A DNA stretch of 35,515 nt, from assembly GCA_017396125.1 (NCBI GenBank), contig JAFQMX010000024.1, positions 1-35,515 of the forward strand. Direction: 5' to 3'. Positions 23,796 to 32,600 of the stretch are shown here, piece after piece. The notes under the pieces are model-generated. The model was not told the origin of the DNA, did not search any database, and saw only the letters and a program-made list of their open reading frames with translations. The stretch's first letter is position 1. Each line of letters opens with the position of its first letter. The stretch is from Clostridia bacterium. GTDB lineage: Bacteria; Bacillota; Clostridia; Christensenellales; Pumilibacteraceae. The position numbers were made by a program, and so were the translations under genes.

Positions 23796-25814
23796 ATGAT
23801 AAATAATAAAGACATAAATGGAGCAATGACCATAAAACTAGACAACATTTTGCCTGAATACCCTGCTTTTGAGGAGGGCAAACGTCGTGCGCCTGACCGA
23901 GGCTACCGCTTGACCAAGGCACAGACCGAGCTTGCGCTTAGAAACGCTTTACGCTACGTGCCGGAGGAACTTCACGAGACACTCGCTCCTGAGTTTTTGG
24001 AAGAGCTCAAGACCAGAGGCAGAATTTATGCGTACCGTTATCGTCCACAGGGTAGGATTTACGGCAAGCCCATAGACGAATACAAAGGAAATTGTCTGGA
24101 AGGCAAGGCTTTTCAGGTTATGATAGATAACAATCTCGATTTTGAGATAGCGTTGTATCCGTATGAGCTCGTAACTTATGGTGAAACTGGCCAGCCGTGC
24201 CAAAACTGGCTTCAGTATAGATTAATTAAAAAATATCTCGAACAACTTACCGAAAATCAGACCTTGGTAATCGAGTCGGGACACCCGTTGGGACTTTTTC
24301 CGTCCAAGCCTACTGCGCCAAGAGTAATTATCACAAACGCGCTTATGGTGGGAATGTTTGATAATATGGACGATTGGGAAATTGCCGAGCAGATGGGCGT
24401 TGCCAACTACGGACAAATGACCGCGGGCGGTTGGATGTATATCGGACCGCAGGGAATAGTTCACGGAACGTTTAACACTATTCTCGGCGCGGGAAGAAAG
24501 TTCCTCGGCATTTCCGAGCAAGGCGATTTGCAGGGGCGCACCTTCGTTTCATCAGGACTGGGCGGAATGAGCGGTGCACAGCCAAAGGCGGCTAATATTG
24601 CTAACGCTGTTGGAATATTTGCCGAGGTTGATAGATCGAGAATTCAGACGAGATACGATCAAGGTTGGGTAAACGTAATTAGCGACGATCTTGCCGAGGT
24701 TTTCAAGATTGCGAGAGAGCACGTTGAGAGCAAAAAGACTATTTCGATAGCATACCACGGCAATATCGTGGATTTGCTCGAATACGCCGACAAAATAGAT
24801 TTCAAGATTGACTTGCTTTCTGACCAGACATCGTGTCACAACGCCTACAATGGTGGATACTGTCCGCAAGGCTTAACCTTTGAGCAACGTACTCAAATGC
24901 TACACGACGACCGAAACGGATTTATAGAGCGAGTAAACGCTTCGCTCAAGCGCCACTTCGAAGTTATTCGTCGTCTCACCAAAAAGGGAACGTATTTCTT
25001 TGACTACGGCAACTCCTTTATGAAAGCGATTTACGACAGCGGAGTAAAGGAAATTTCCAAAAACGGCGTGGACGAAAAAGATGGATTTATCTTCCCATCC
25101 TACGTAGAGGATATTATGGGACCTATGCTGTTCGATTACGGTTACGGACCTTTCCGCTGGGTATGTCTTTCGGGCAAGCAAGAGGATTTGCGCAAGACTG
25201 ACAAGGCGGCTATGGATTGCATTGATCCAAACAGACGCTTCCAGGATAGAGATAACTATATTTGGATTAAGGACGCAGAAAAGAACAAGCTCGTTGTGGG
25301 AACTCAGGCGAGAATTTTGTATCAGGATGCGGGCGGAAGAACGCGTATTGCTTTGAAGTTTAACGAGCTCGTGCGCAACGGAGAAATCGGTCCGGTTATG
25401 CTAGGACGTGACCACCACGACGTTTCGGGAACTGACTCGCCGTTTAGAGAGACCTCCAATATCAAGGATGGTAGCAACGTTATGGCAGATATGGCAGTTC
25501 AATGCTTTGCTGGTAACGCTGCCCGTGGAATGAGCCTTTGCGCGCTTCACAACGGTGGCGGTGTGGGAATAGGCAAGGCAATAAACGGTGGCTTTGGACT
25601 CGTTTTGGACGGAAGCGAGAGAGTCGACGAGATAATCAAGAGCGCCATGATGTGGGACGTTATGGGCGGTGTTGCTCGTCGTAACTGGGCGCGTAACGAG
25701 CACTCGATTCAGACCACTATGCTCTACAATCAGGAGTCCGAGGGGAAAGCACACGTCACTATTCCGTATCTCGTAGACGACGCGCTTATCGAGCGTTTGA
25801 CCAAAAATTTGTAA
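23796..25814 (+). CDS. hutU: Urocanate hydratase, long form
   Basis: HutU hydrates urocanate to 4-imidazolone-5-propionate using tightly bound NAD+ as an electrophile. The 672-residue product is about 110 residues longer than the Pseudomonas/Bacillus enzyme; this longer form occurs in many anaerobes. Recognisable segments are ESGHPLGLFPSKPTAPR, YGQMTAGGWMYIGPQGIVHGT, SGLGGMSGAQPKAANIA (nucleotide-binding region), DQTSCHNAYNGGYCPQG, and LGRDHHDVSGTDSPFRETS near the C terminus. AAGGAG lies upstream of the ATG. Its position between hutH and ftcD confirms the role. Confidence 0.95.
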   Translation: MINNKDINGAMTIKLDNILPEYPAFEEGKRRAPDRGYRLTKAQTELALRNALRYVPEELHETLAPEFLEELKTRGRIYAYRYRPQGRIYGKPIDEYKGNCLEGKAFQVMIDNNLDFEIALYPYELVTYGETGQPCQNWLQYRLIKKYLEQLTENQTLVIESGHPLGLFPSKPTAPRVIITNALMVGMFDNMDDWEIAEQMGVANYGQMTAGGWMYIGPQGIVHGTFNTILGAGRKFLGISEQGDLQGRTFVSSGLGGMSGAQPKAANIANAVGIFAEVDRSRIQTRYDQGWVNVISDDLAEVFKIAREHVESKKTISIAYHGNIVDLLEYADKIDFKIDLLSDQTSCHNAYNGGYCPQGLTFEQRTQMLHDDRNGFIERVNASLKRHFEVIRRLTKKGTYFFDYGNSFMKAIYDSGVKEISKNGVDEKDGFIFPSYVEDIMGPMLFDYGYGPFRWVCLSGKQEDLRKTDKAAMDCIDPNRRFQDRDNYIWIKDAEKNKLVVGTQARILYQDAGGRTRIALKFNELVRNGEIGPVMLGRDHHDVSGTDSPFRETSNIKDGSNVMADMAVQCFAGNAARGMSLCALHNGGGVGIGKAINGGFGLVLDGSERVDEIIKSAMMWDVMGGVARRNWARNEHSIQTTMLYNQESEGKAHVTIPYLVDDALIERLTKNL

Positions 25815-25863
25815 TACGTATTGAAAAATTTTTAACATACAACAAATAAAAGGAGAAAATAAA

Positions 25864-26760
25864 ATGGCAAAAATCGTTGAATGCGTACCTAATATCAGCG
25901 AGGGAAGAAACCCGCAGATTATAGAAGCAGTAGTAGATCAGGTCAGAGCAGTAAAGGGTGTTACCTTGCTCGATTACTGTAGCGATCCTTCGCACAACCG
26001 TAGCGTAATTACTTTCCTTGGCTGTCCGGAAGGCGTTGCAGAGGCGGCAGTTGCAGTAGCAAAAAAGGCTGCTGAGCTTATTGACCTTACTAAGCACGAA
26101 GGCGAGCATCCAAGAATGGGCGCTGTGGACGTAATTCCATTTATTCCTATCAAGGAGATGGAAGTTGAAGAGTGTGTTGCGCTTTCTAAAGAAGTTGCAA
26201 AGAGAGTTTGGGAAGAAGCAAAAATGCCTGTTTTCTTGTACGAAGATTCCGCTAGTGCTCCACACAGAGTTAACCTTGCGCAGATCCGCAAAGGTCAGTT
26301 CGAGGGTATGGCTCAAAAGGTTCAGGAACCTGAGTGGGAACCTGATTTTGGTGGCAAAACCATTCACCCAACTGCCGGCGTCGTTGCAGTAGGTGCTCGT
26401 ATGCCACTCGTTGCGTTCAACATCAACCTTTCTACCTCTGATATTGAAATTGCCAGCAAAATCGCAAAAATCATCCGTCGTAGCACCGGTGGATTCGATT
26501 GCGTAAAGGCTCTCGGCGTTATGCTGGAAGACCGCAATATTGCGCAGGTTTCTATCAATATGACCAACTTCCACAAGACTCCGCTTTATCGCGTGCTTGA
26601 GCTTACCAAAGCCGAGGCAGCGCGCTGGGGGGTGCACGTAGTAGGTACCGAAATCATAGGTCTTGCTCCAATGCAGGCGCTTATTGATTCTGCTGAATAC
26701 TATATGCAGATAGAAAATTTTGACTTTGACAAGCAGGTTTTGGAAAACCATATGCTTTAA
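25864..26760 (+). CDS. ftcD: Glutamate formimidoyltransferase
   Basis: This enzyme moves the formimino group of N-formimino-glutamate to tetrahydrofolate, releasing glutamate. The 298-residue protein starts with IVECVPNISEGRN, followed by LLDYCSDPSHNRSVITFLG and HEGEHPRMGAVDVIPFIP, which are the hallmark blocks of the FTCD N-terminal domain, including the catalytic His. The cyclodeaminase domain that is fused in animals is a separate gene here (fchA at 28003). A strong ribosome binding site (AAAGGAG) precedes it, and the stop lies 10 bases before hutI. Confidence 0.96.
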   Translation: MAKIVECVPNISEGRNPQIIEAVVDQVRAVKGVTLLDYCSDPSHNRSVITFLGCPEGVAEAAVAVAKKAAELIDLTKHEGEHPRMGAVDVIPFIPIKEMEVEECVALSKEVAKRVWEEAKMPVFLYEDSASAPHRVNLAQIRKGQFEGMAQKVQEPEWEPDFGGKTIHPTAGVVAVGARMPLVAFNINLSTSDIEIASKIAKIIRRSTGGFDCVKALGVMLEDRNIAQVSINMTNFHKTPLYRVLELTKAEAARWGVHVVGTEIIGLAPMQALIDSAEYYMQIENFDFDKQVLENHML

Positions 26761-26770
26761 GGAGTAAAAA

Positions 26771-28006
26771 ATGCTGCTGATAAAAAATATCGGTATTCTT
26801 CAAACGCCGATAGGAAAAAACAGTCTTTGCGGTGAGGCGCAAGCACAAAACCTTAAGCTCACTAACGCAGCAATCCTTGTAGAAAACGGAAAAATTTCCG
26901 CTATTTACGAGGATGGCAAGCTTCCTAATTTGTCTAGCGTTGGCGAGTGCGAAGTAGTGGATGCGGATGGACGCTTGGTTACGCCGGGACTCGTCGATTG
27001 CCACACGCATCTCGTTTTTGGCGGATGGCGGCACAACGAAATTCCGCTAAAGCTTCGTGGGGCAACCTACCTTGATATTCTCAAGGCGGGCGGTGGAATT
27101 TTGGACACCGTGCGTCACACCCGTCAAATGAGCGAGGACGAGCTTTTTGAAAAGAGCAAGGGATTCGTAAACGAAATGCTGGCAGGCGGTGTTACTACCG
27201 TCGAGTCCAAGAGTGGATACGGACTGAATCTCGACGACGAGCTAAAACAGCTGTGCGTGAACAAGAGGTTGAACGAAGAAACCGCTATGCAGGTCGTTTC
27301 CACCTTTCTCGGCGCGCACGCAATTCCGCCTGAGTACAAGGGCAAGCCAAACAAATATATAGACTTTTTGTGCAACGTAGTGTTGCCTGCGGTAAAAGAG
27401 CAAAATCTCGCGGAGTTTTGCGACGTATTTTGCGAGGATGCGGTTTTTGACGTGGAGCAAAGCAAGAAAATGTTGCTTACGGCGCAAAAGCTTGGATTTA
27501 AGAGCAAAATTCACGCTGACGAGATAGAGGCAATCGGTGGGGCGGTTTTGGCGGGAGAGATAAAGGCTATTTCGGCCGAGCATCTTATCGCTACCAACGA
27601 GCAGGGCATAGAAAGCATGGCAAAGGGCGGTGTTACGGCAGCGCTACTTCCTGCGACGTCGTTCTATTTAGGAAAGACATACGCTCCTGCACGTGAGATG
27701 ATAAAAAACGGTATCCCTGTGGCGATAGCATCAGACTTTAATCCGGGGTCCTGCCCATCACTTAATTTGCAGTTTGCAATCAACCTTGGCTATCTCAAGT
27801 ACCGTATGCTGCCGGAAGAAATTCTTACGGCGACTACGCTCAACGCGGCTTGCGCAATAGACAGAGGTGAAACAATCGGAAGCATCGAGGTGGGCAAGCA
27901 GGCCGATCTCGTAATATGGGATGCACCGAATTTTGAGATGATTTGTTATCGATTTGGTAGCAACCAAGTAAAAACAGTAATTAAAAAAGGAGAAATAATA
28001 CAATGA
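26771..28006 (+). CDS. hutI: Imidazolonepropionase
   Basis: HutI hydrolyses 4-imidazolone-5-propionate to N-formimino-glutamate. The 411-residue amidohydrolase shows metal-binding DCHTHLVFGGWR, ESKSGYGL, the HADEIEAIGGAVLAGEI histidine, SAEHLIATN, and the DFNPGSCPSLNLQ aspartate, followed by a C-terminal composite domain (GSIEVGKQADLVIWD). Length and motifs fit the family exactly. Its TGA overlaps the ATG of fchA by four bases (ATGA), so the two are coupled in translation. Confidence 0.97.
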   Translation: MLLIKNIGILQTPIGKNSLCGEAQAQNLKLTNAAILVENGKISAIYEDGKLPNLSSVGECEVVDADGRLVTPGLVDCHTHLVFGGWRHNEIPLKLRGATYLDILKAGGGILDTVRHTRQMSEDELFEKSKGFVNEMLAGGVTTVESKSGYGLNLDDELKQLCVNKRLNEETAMQVVSTFLGAHAIPPEYKGKPNKYIDFLCNVVLPAVKEQNLAEFCDVFCEDAVFDVEQSKKMLLTAQKLGFKSKIHADEIEAIGGAVLAGEIKAISAEHLIATNEQGIESMAKGGVTAALLPATSFYLGKTYAPAREMIKNGIPVAIASDFNPGSCPSLNLQFAINLGYLKYRMLPEEILTATTLNAACAIDRGETIGSIEVGKQADLVIWDAPNFEMICYRFGSNQVKTVIKKGEIIQ

Positions 28007-28629
28007 AATTAGCAGAAATGACCATATCGGCATATTTGGATTTGCTCAATTCGGACGCACCGGCACCTGGTGGCGGTAGCGCAAGCGCACTTTGCGGAGC
28101 GCAGGGAGCGGCACTCGTATCGATGGTAGCAGGACTTACTATCGGCAAGAAAAAGTATCCTGACGATCAGGAATTGTGTATCGAAGTAGCAAAAAAGACT
28201 TCAGAACTCAAAGACGCGTTGCTTGCGCAGGTAGACAAGGACACTGAGGCGTTTAATCTCGTTTCGGCAGCGTTCAAGATGCCAAAGGAAACCGATGCGG
28301 AAAAGGCTGCTCGTTCGCAGGCTATCGCCGATGCTACCTTGGTTGCAACCAAAGTTCCTTTCGAAACCATGACTCTTTGTCTTGAAACTTTGCGTTACAC
28401 TAGATCTCTCGTTGGGCATTCCAACACAAATGCAGCAAGTGACCTTGGTGTTTCCGCTCTCAATTTGATTTCTTGTATGAAGGGCGCTTGGCTCAACGTG
28501 CTTATCAATCTCAGTGGCTTGGAAGACCAAGCGGTTGCAAATGATTTCCGTACCAAGGGCGAAGAAATGGTAAAAACCGCTCAAAAGGAGTCGGAAGAAA
28601 TTTATCAAGCCATTCTCGAAATTCTTTAA
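28003..28629 (+). CDS. fchA: Formimidotetrahydrofolate cyclodeaminase
   Basis: This enzyme deaminates 5-formimino-tetrahydrofolate to 5,10-methenyl-tetrahydrofolate and ammonia, passing a one-carbon unit to folate metabolism. The 208-residue, all-helical protein has the family opening PAPGGGSASALCGAQGAALVSMVAGLT, then KKYPD and DTEAFNLVSAAFKMPK. It is the stand-alone form of the C-terminal FTCD domain. With ftcD it completes the route from histidine to glutamate plus methenyl-folate without releasing formamide. Confidence 0.96.
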   Translation: MKLAEMTISAYLDLLNSDAPAPGGGSASALCGAQGAALVSMVAGLTIGKKKYPDDQELCIEVAKKTSELKDALLAQVDKDTEAFNLVSAAFKMPKETDAEKAARSQAIADATLVATKVPFETMTLCLETLRYTRSLVGHSNTNAASDLGVSALNLISCMKGAWLNVLINLSGLEDQAVANDFRTKGEEMVKTAQKESEEIYQAILEIL

Positions 28630-28635
28630 TCGTTT

Positions 28636-29109
28636 ATGAGCATTGACGCGGTAAAAAGATATTTTAGTAATTTTGGTGTAGAGCACAAGGTTAGAGAACT
28701 AGATAGTTCTAGTGCTACGGTAGAACTTGCCGCTGAGGCACTGGGTTGCAAGCCCGAAAGAATTGCAAAAACGCTTTCTTTTTTGGTGGGCGAAAGCCCG
28801 ATTTTGGTTGTGACCGCCGGCGACGTCAAGATTGACAACGCCAAATACAAGGCAACCTTTGGCACAAAGGCAAAGATGATTGCGTTTGAGGACGTCGAGA
28901 GGTTGATTGGTCACGACGTGGGCGGTGTTTGTCCGTTTGCGGTAAATGGCGGAGTAAAGGTTTATCTCGACGAGTCGCTCAAGCGCTTTGAAACGGTGTT
29001 TCCTGCCTGTGGCAGCGCCAACAGTTGCATTGAACTTACTATACCCGAGCTAGAAGAATATTCACGTTTTCTTTGCTGGGTGGATGTGTGTAAAATGAGC
29101 GAAGGATAA
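28636..29109 (+). CDS. YbaK/ProX-type aminoacyl-tRNA deacylase
   Basis: The 157-residue protein has the YbaK/EbsC editing-domain pattern: an N-terminal helix (MSIDAVKRYFSNFG), the ELAAEALGCKPERIAKTLSFLV block with the conserved Lys, and the GGVCPFAV loop followed by VYLDESLKRFETVFPACGS, which shapes the active site. Relatives free tRNA-Pro from mischarged Cys or Ala. It starts six bases after fchA without a clear ribosome binding site, so it probably relies on coupling and is the last gene of the hut transcript. Its exact tRNA target is unknown. Confidence 0.9.
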   Translation: MSIDAVKRYFSNFGVEHKVRELDSSSATVELAAEALGCKPERIAKTLSFLVGESPILVVTAGDVKIDNAKYKATFGTKAKMIAFEDVERLIGHDVGGVCPFAVNGGVKVYLDESLKRFETVFPACGSANSCIELTIPELEEYSRFLCWVDVCKMSEG

Positions 29110-29155
29110 TTTTTTAATCAATATCTATCATTTGAATGCATAAAGAATAATACAT

Positions 29156-29189
29156 AACCCGATAGTTAACTATCGGGTTTTTGTTTTTT
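29156..29189 (+). terminator. Terminator of the hut operon
   Basis: AACCCGATAG and CTATCGGGTT surround TTAA (29156-29179, a perfect 24-bp palindrome), followed by a T-rich tract. Confidence 0.93.
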
Positions 29190-29382
29190 AATTTGTAAAA
29201 TATTTATGATACGAACAACGCAAAAAATCTTATTATAAATTACAGAAAATAGTAAAATTTCTAGTGTTTTAGGTCTAAAAATACTCTACCAGCAATCAAA
29301 TAGTTTTATGAAAATTATATTATCAACGTAATATGAATTTTTGTAGCAATACGAAAAAAAATTGAATATTTTGTATAGCAAG
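29190..29382. other. AT-rich intergenic stretch without a gene
   Basis: This stretch after the hut terminator shows no plausible reading frame with a ribosome binding site, no RNA gene and no clear repeat. It leads into the promoter region of the giant lipoprotein gene. Confidence 0.6.
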
Positions 29383-29411
29383 TTGCGTAGTGCGACAAAA
29401 TGTTATAGAAT
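29383..29411 (+). promoter_or_regulatory. Possible upstream promoter of the giant lipoprotein gene
   Basis: TTGCGT (29383-29388) and TAGAAT (29406-29411) with a 17-bp spacer. Its -10 box is the same hexamer as in the G-tract promoter downstream. If active, it would read through the G tract. Confidence 0.4.
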
Positions 29412-29423
29412 TGTGAAAAAACC

Positions 29424-29455
29424 TTGACAAAGGGGGGGGGGTAATGTGATAGAAT
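29424..29455 (+). promoter_or_regulatory. G-tract promoter of the giant lipoprotein gene
   Basis: A perfect TTGACA (29424-29429) and TAGAAT (29450-29455), the latter preceded by TG one base upstream as in extended -10 promoters, are separated by 20 bp. The spacer includes a run of ten G at 29432-29441. The usual best spacing is 17 bp, so a tract of seven G would restore it. Variation in tract length would change promoter strength. Confidence 0.6.
29432..29441 (+). repeat. Homopolymer run of ten G
   Basis: Ten consecutive G in an otherwise AT-rich region. Such runs are prone to slipped-strand mispairing. The exact length may also be a sequencing or assembly estimate. Confidence 0.85.
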
Positions 29456-29592
29456 GTGAAAGATTACTTGACAGTTTTTTTTGGACAGTAAAAATCTAAA
29501 TAAAAAAATTGACTATAGCTCCTTTAAATAAAAAAAATTGTAACAAATTACAATGATAAAAGGAGATTAAATTATTATTTTTTGTAGCCTTT

Positions 29593-29622
29593 GTTTCTCG
29601 TAAACATTCGTTTGTAAGAAAC
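29593..29622 (+). promoter_or_regulatory. Leader hairpin before the giant lipoprotein start
   Basis: GTTTCT (29593-29598) pairs with AGAAAC (29617-29622), and GTAAAC pairs with GTTTGT through two G-U pairs, with one C-A mismatch and an ATTC loop. It ends 17 bases before the AAGGAG ribosome binding site. It may stabilise the mRNA or modulate translation. Confidence 0.5.
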
Positions 29623-29651
29623 TGCTAAATATTATTATAAGGAGAGGAAAA

Positions 29652-32600
29652 ATGGCACAGAAACGAAAACTTATCGTTAGCATTATGATGGCTATAGTAC
29701 TTGCATTGACTTGTGGTATTATGGCAGCATGTGGAGGCGACGGGAAAGTGTTCACTGTAAGCTTCGATTCCAATGGTGGAAGCGCAGTTCAGGAAGTTAA
29801 GGTCAACGATGGCGAATTTGCACAAAAGCCGGCTGATCCAACTAGAGAGAACTACGTATTCGGCGGTTGGAAGGATGAAAATGGCAATGCCTTTGTTTTC
29901 GAGAGTACTCCAATTACTAAGGATATCACTCTCAAGGCAAGCTGGGATCTCAAGACCTATACGGTAAATTTTGAGACCGACGGTGGTAATGCGATTAGTC
30001 CAGCGACAGTGCAACATGGAAGTACGGTACAAAAACCTGCAGATCCAGTTAAGACGGGGTTTGTATTTATAGGATGGTATGCTGATTCGGCGTTTACCAG
30101 ATTGTACGACTTTAGTTCCCAAATAATGGAGGCGAAAACCTTATACGCAAGATTTGTACAAGAGATCAGCGAGGTATACTCCGTAAGACTTATGGATGGA
30201 GAAACTCTTGTAGGCGAGGTACAGACTAATGCAGCAGGTATGCTCGAGAATCTTCCACAGGGAAGCGGAGATAATTTCTTAGGCTGGTGGATGAGCGACA
30301 GTGAGGATGCGGAGAAATTAACTTGTCAATACATAGATCATGTTATCGACGAAGATCTTACCTTGTATGCTGTATACGAGGGAGAGGGCGTAGCTGTATC
30401 TGTAAACGAGCATAGCATATCTTGGAGCAGTAAGGGTGTAAACAAGAGCTATAACGTAAAAATTACGGATCCAACTGGCACTGCACGTGAGCAAATTATA
30501 AGTACGCTTAGATTGGAATACGACTTTGCTAGTAAAGCAGCTGGTGAATACGTGATAGAAGTAACTTACAACGGAGTTACTACTACCGCATACTACAACA
30601 ACAAGGCTCTTGCAAGAGTATCGTTATTTGAAGTAGAAGGATTTGTTTTCAGATTCAACGCAGTAAAGAACGCAACTAGCTACAGCGTAGCAATTGATTG
30701 CGGAAATATAAATCATGAAAATGAAGTTGTAGATTTGGGCTCTGATACTTACTACGATTTCAGTACTTGTGATATGGCCGAAGGTGGAATCAAGTTTGTA
30801 GTAACCGCAAGTGCAGACGGTTATATGAGCTCAGTATCTAGAGAATACGTACTCGAAAGAAACCTCGTTGCAGTAACCAACATAAAGGTAGTTGCAACGA
30901 CCGAGCAAATTATGTGGGATGAAGTAGAGAACGCTGATAGATACGAAGTACAGATCAATGAAGAAGAACCTTATATTGTAACTGAAACTAGAAGCAAGAC
31001 TCTCAAGCATTATGCACCAGGCACAATTGCAGTAAAGATCACTGCACTTGGTGTAGGATATAACGGAGCTGTAACTGAGTATACATATAATAAGGTTACG
31101 TTGAAAGTTCCTACCAACATTGATGTACAAGGTAAAACTTTGATGTGGGATGTTGTAGATGGTGCAACTGGATACAAAGTAAATATTAATGGAAATGTTT
31201 ACAATGCATCTACCAACACTATGGAAGTACCAGACGGTATCGACCAAACTGATATGAGTATATCGGTACAGGCGTTGGGTGCAACCTCTGCGCAGAACTC
31301 TATGTTCAGTGATGTACAGAAGGTAATTGCAACGCTTGAAGGCGAAGTAAGATATGAGAGTGGAAAAGTATATTGGTCCAATATACTTGGAGCACTTCAT
31401 TATGAAGTAAAAATTAACGACGCTGAGCCAATTGTAGCATACAATGGAGCTGACGGATTTGAAGTTTCGTTCGACAGAGCAGGTGATCATAAGATTGCAG
31501 TAAGATATTATGCATCTAGTGAGCCATCTGAATGGGAAGAAATTATCGTAACTGCTTATACCATAACTATGATGTATAACTTTGAGGGATACGACGCATA
31601 TGCAACGGTTTATAGAGCAGTAGGTGATGCGCTCAATCTTCCTACTAAGGACGTAACCTTGCCAGGCTATATCTTTAAATTCTGGTCTGCTGCAGAAGAG
31701 GGTGTAGAGTATATCGAACAGACTCTTGTATCCAACGACAATCTTACCCTTTATGCGCAGTGGAATGCTAGAAAGTATAAGGTATATCTTGCACCAGAGG
31801 GTGGGAAACTCGATCAGGTAGCAGTAGAAGTTACCTATAGAGATTTATTCCAGTTGCCAGTGCCTATCAATGATGACGGCACCATGATTTTTGCTGGATG
31901 GTACGCTGAAAAGTTTGGAGAAGGTATTCAATATACTGATTATAAGGGTGACAGTATTACTGCTTATCAGGATACTGGAGAAGTTACTCTTTATGCAAGC
32001 TGGGCAAAAGCTTTTGAATTCGTAGAAGTATATAGTGAAGATTTTGGATCTGGTTATTCTGTAACGCAGGGCCCTGGTCTTAAGTATGCAAAAGAAGTAA
32101 CTATTCCAGTGTACTATTTGGGTAGATATGTAGTAGGTATTGAGGCGGAAGCGTTTGCTGATTGTAAAGACCTCACTACTGTTAATATTCCTGATACCAT
32201 TCAAAACATTGAAATGGGACAAAATGGTTCTAATGGTGTAGGTAGTGCATTTAGAAGATGTCCTTCGCTTAATAATGTAAACGTTTATGTTGCTGAAGAA
32301 AAAGTAAATTATCGTAGAAATTATGCTTCTCACGAAGGCGTTTTGTTTGGCAAAAATAGTATAACTGATGCAGTAGAAATTAAGTTCCTCCCAATAGGAA
32401 GAACAGGAAGTTATACTATCCCTGCATTCGTTGACTTTAAAGAAGAAAATTTGGAACCAGTAAGAATTATTCCTTGGATGGCAATTAAAAATGCCAATAT
32501 CAGCGAGTTAATTATTCCTCATACTATTACTAACATTGATTATCAAGCTATTTCATACTGTTATTCACTTACTAATGTAGAGTTCCTTGAGTTCCCTGAG

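Noticed and set aside
29432-29441. G-quadruplex
   Set aside because: A single run of ten G is present without further G runs nearby, so an intramolecular quadruplex is unlikely.
29553-29570. Five-codon leader peptide before the giant lipoprotein
   Set aside because: The tiny frame contains an AAGGAG itself and lacks a ribosome binding site in front; no regulatory codons.
30831-31490. Minus-strand reading frames across the giant lipoprotein gene
   Set aside because: They are antisense shadows of a long repetitive coding frame; no ribosome binding sites or recognisable domains.
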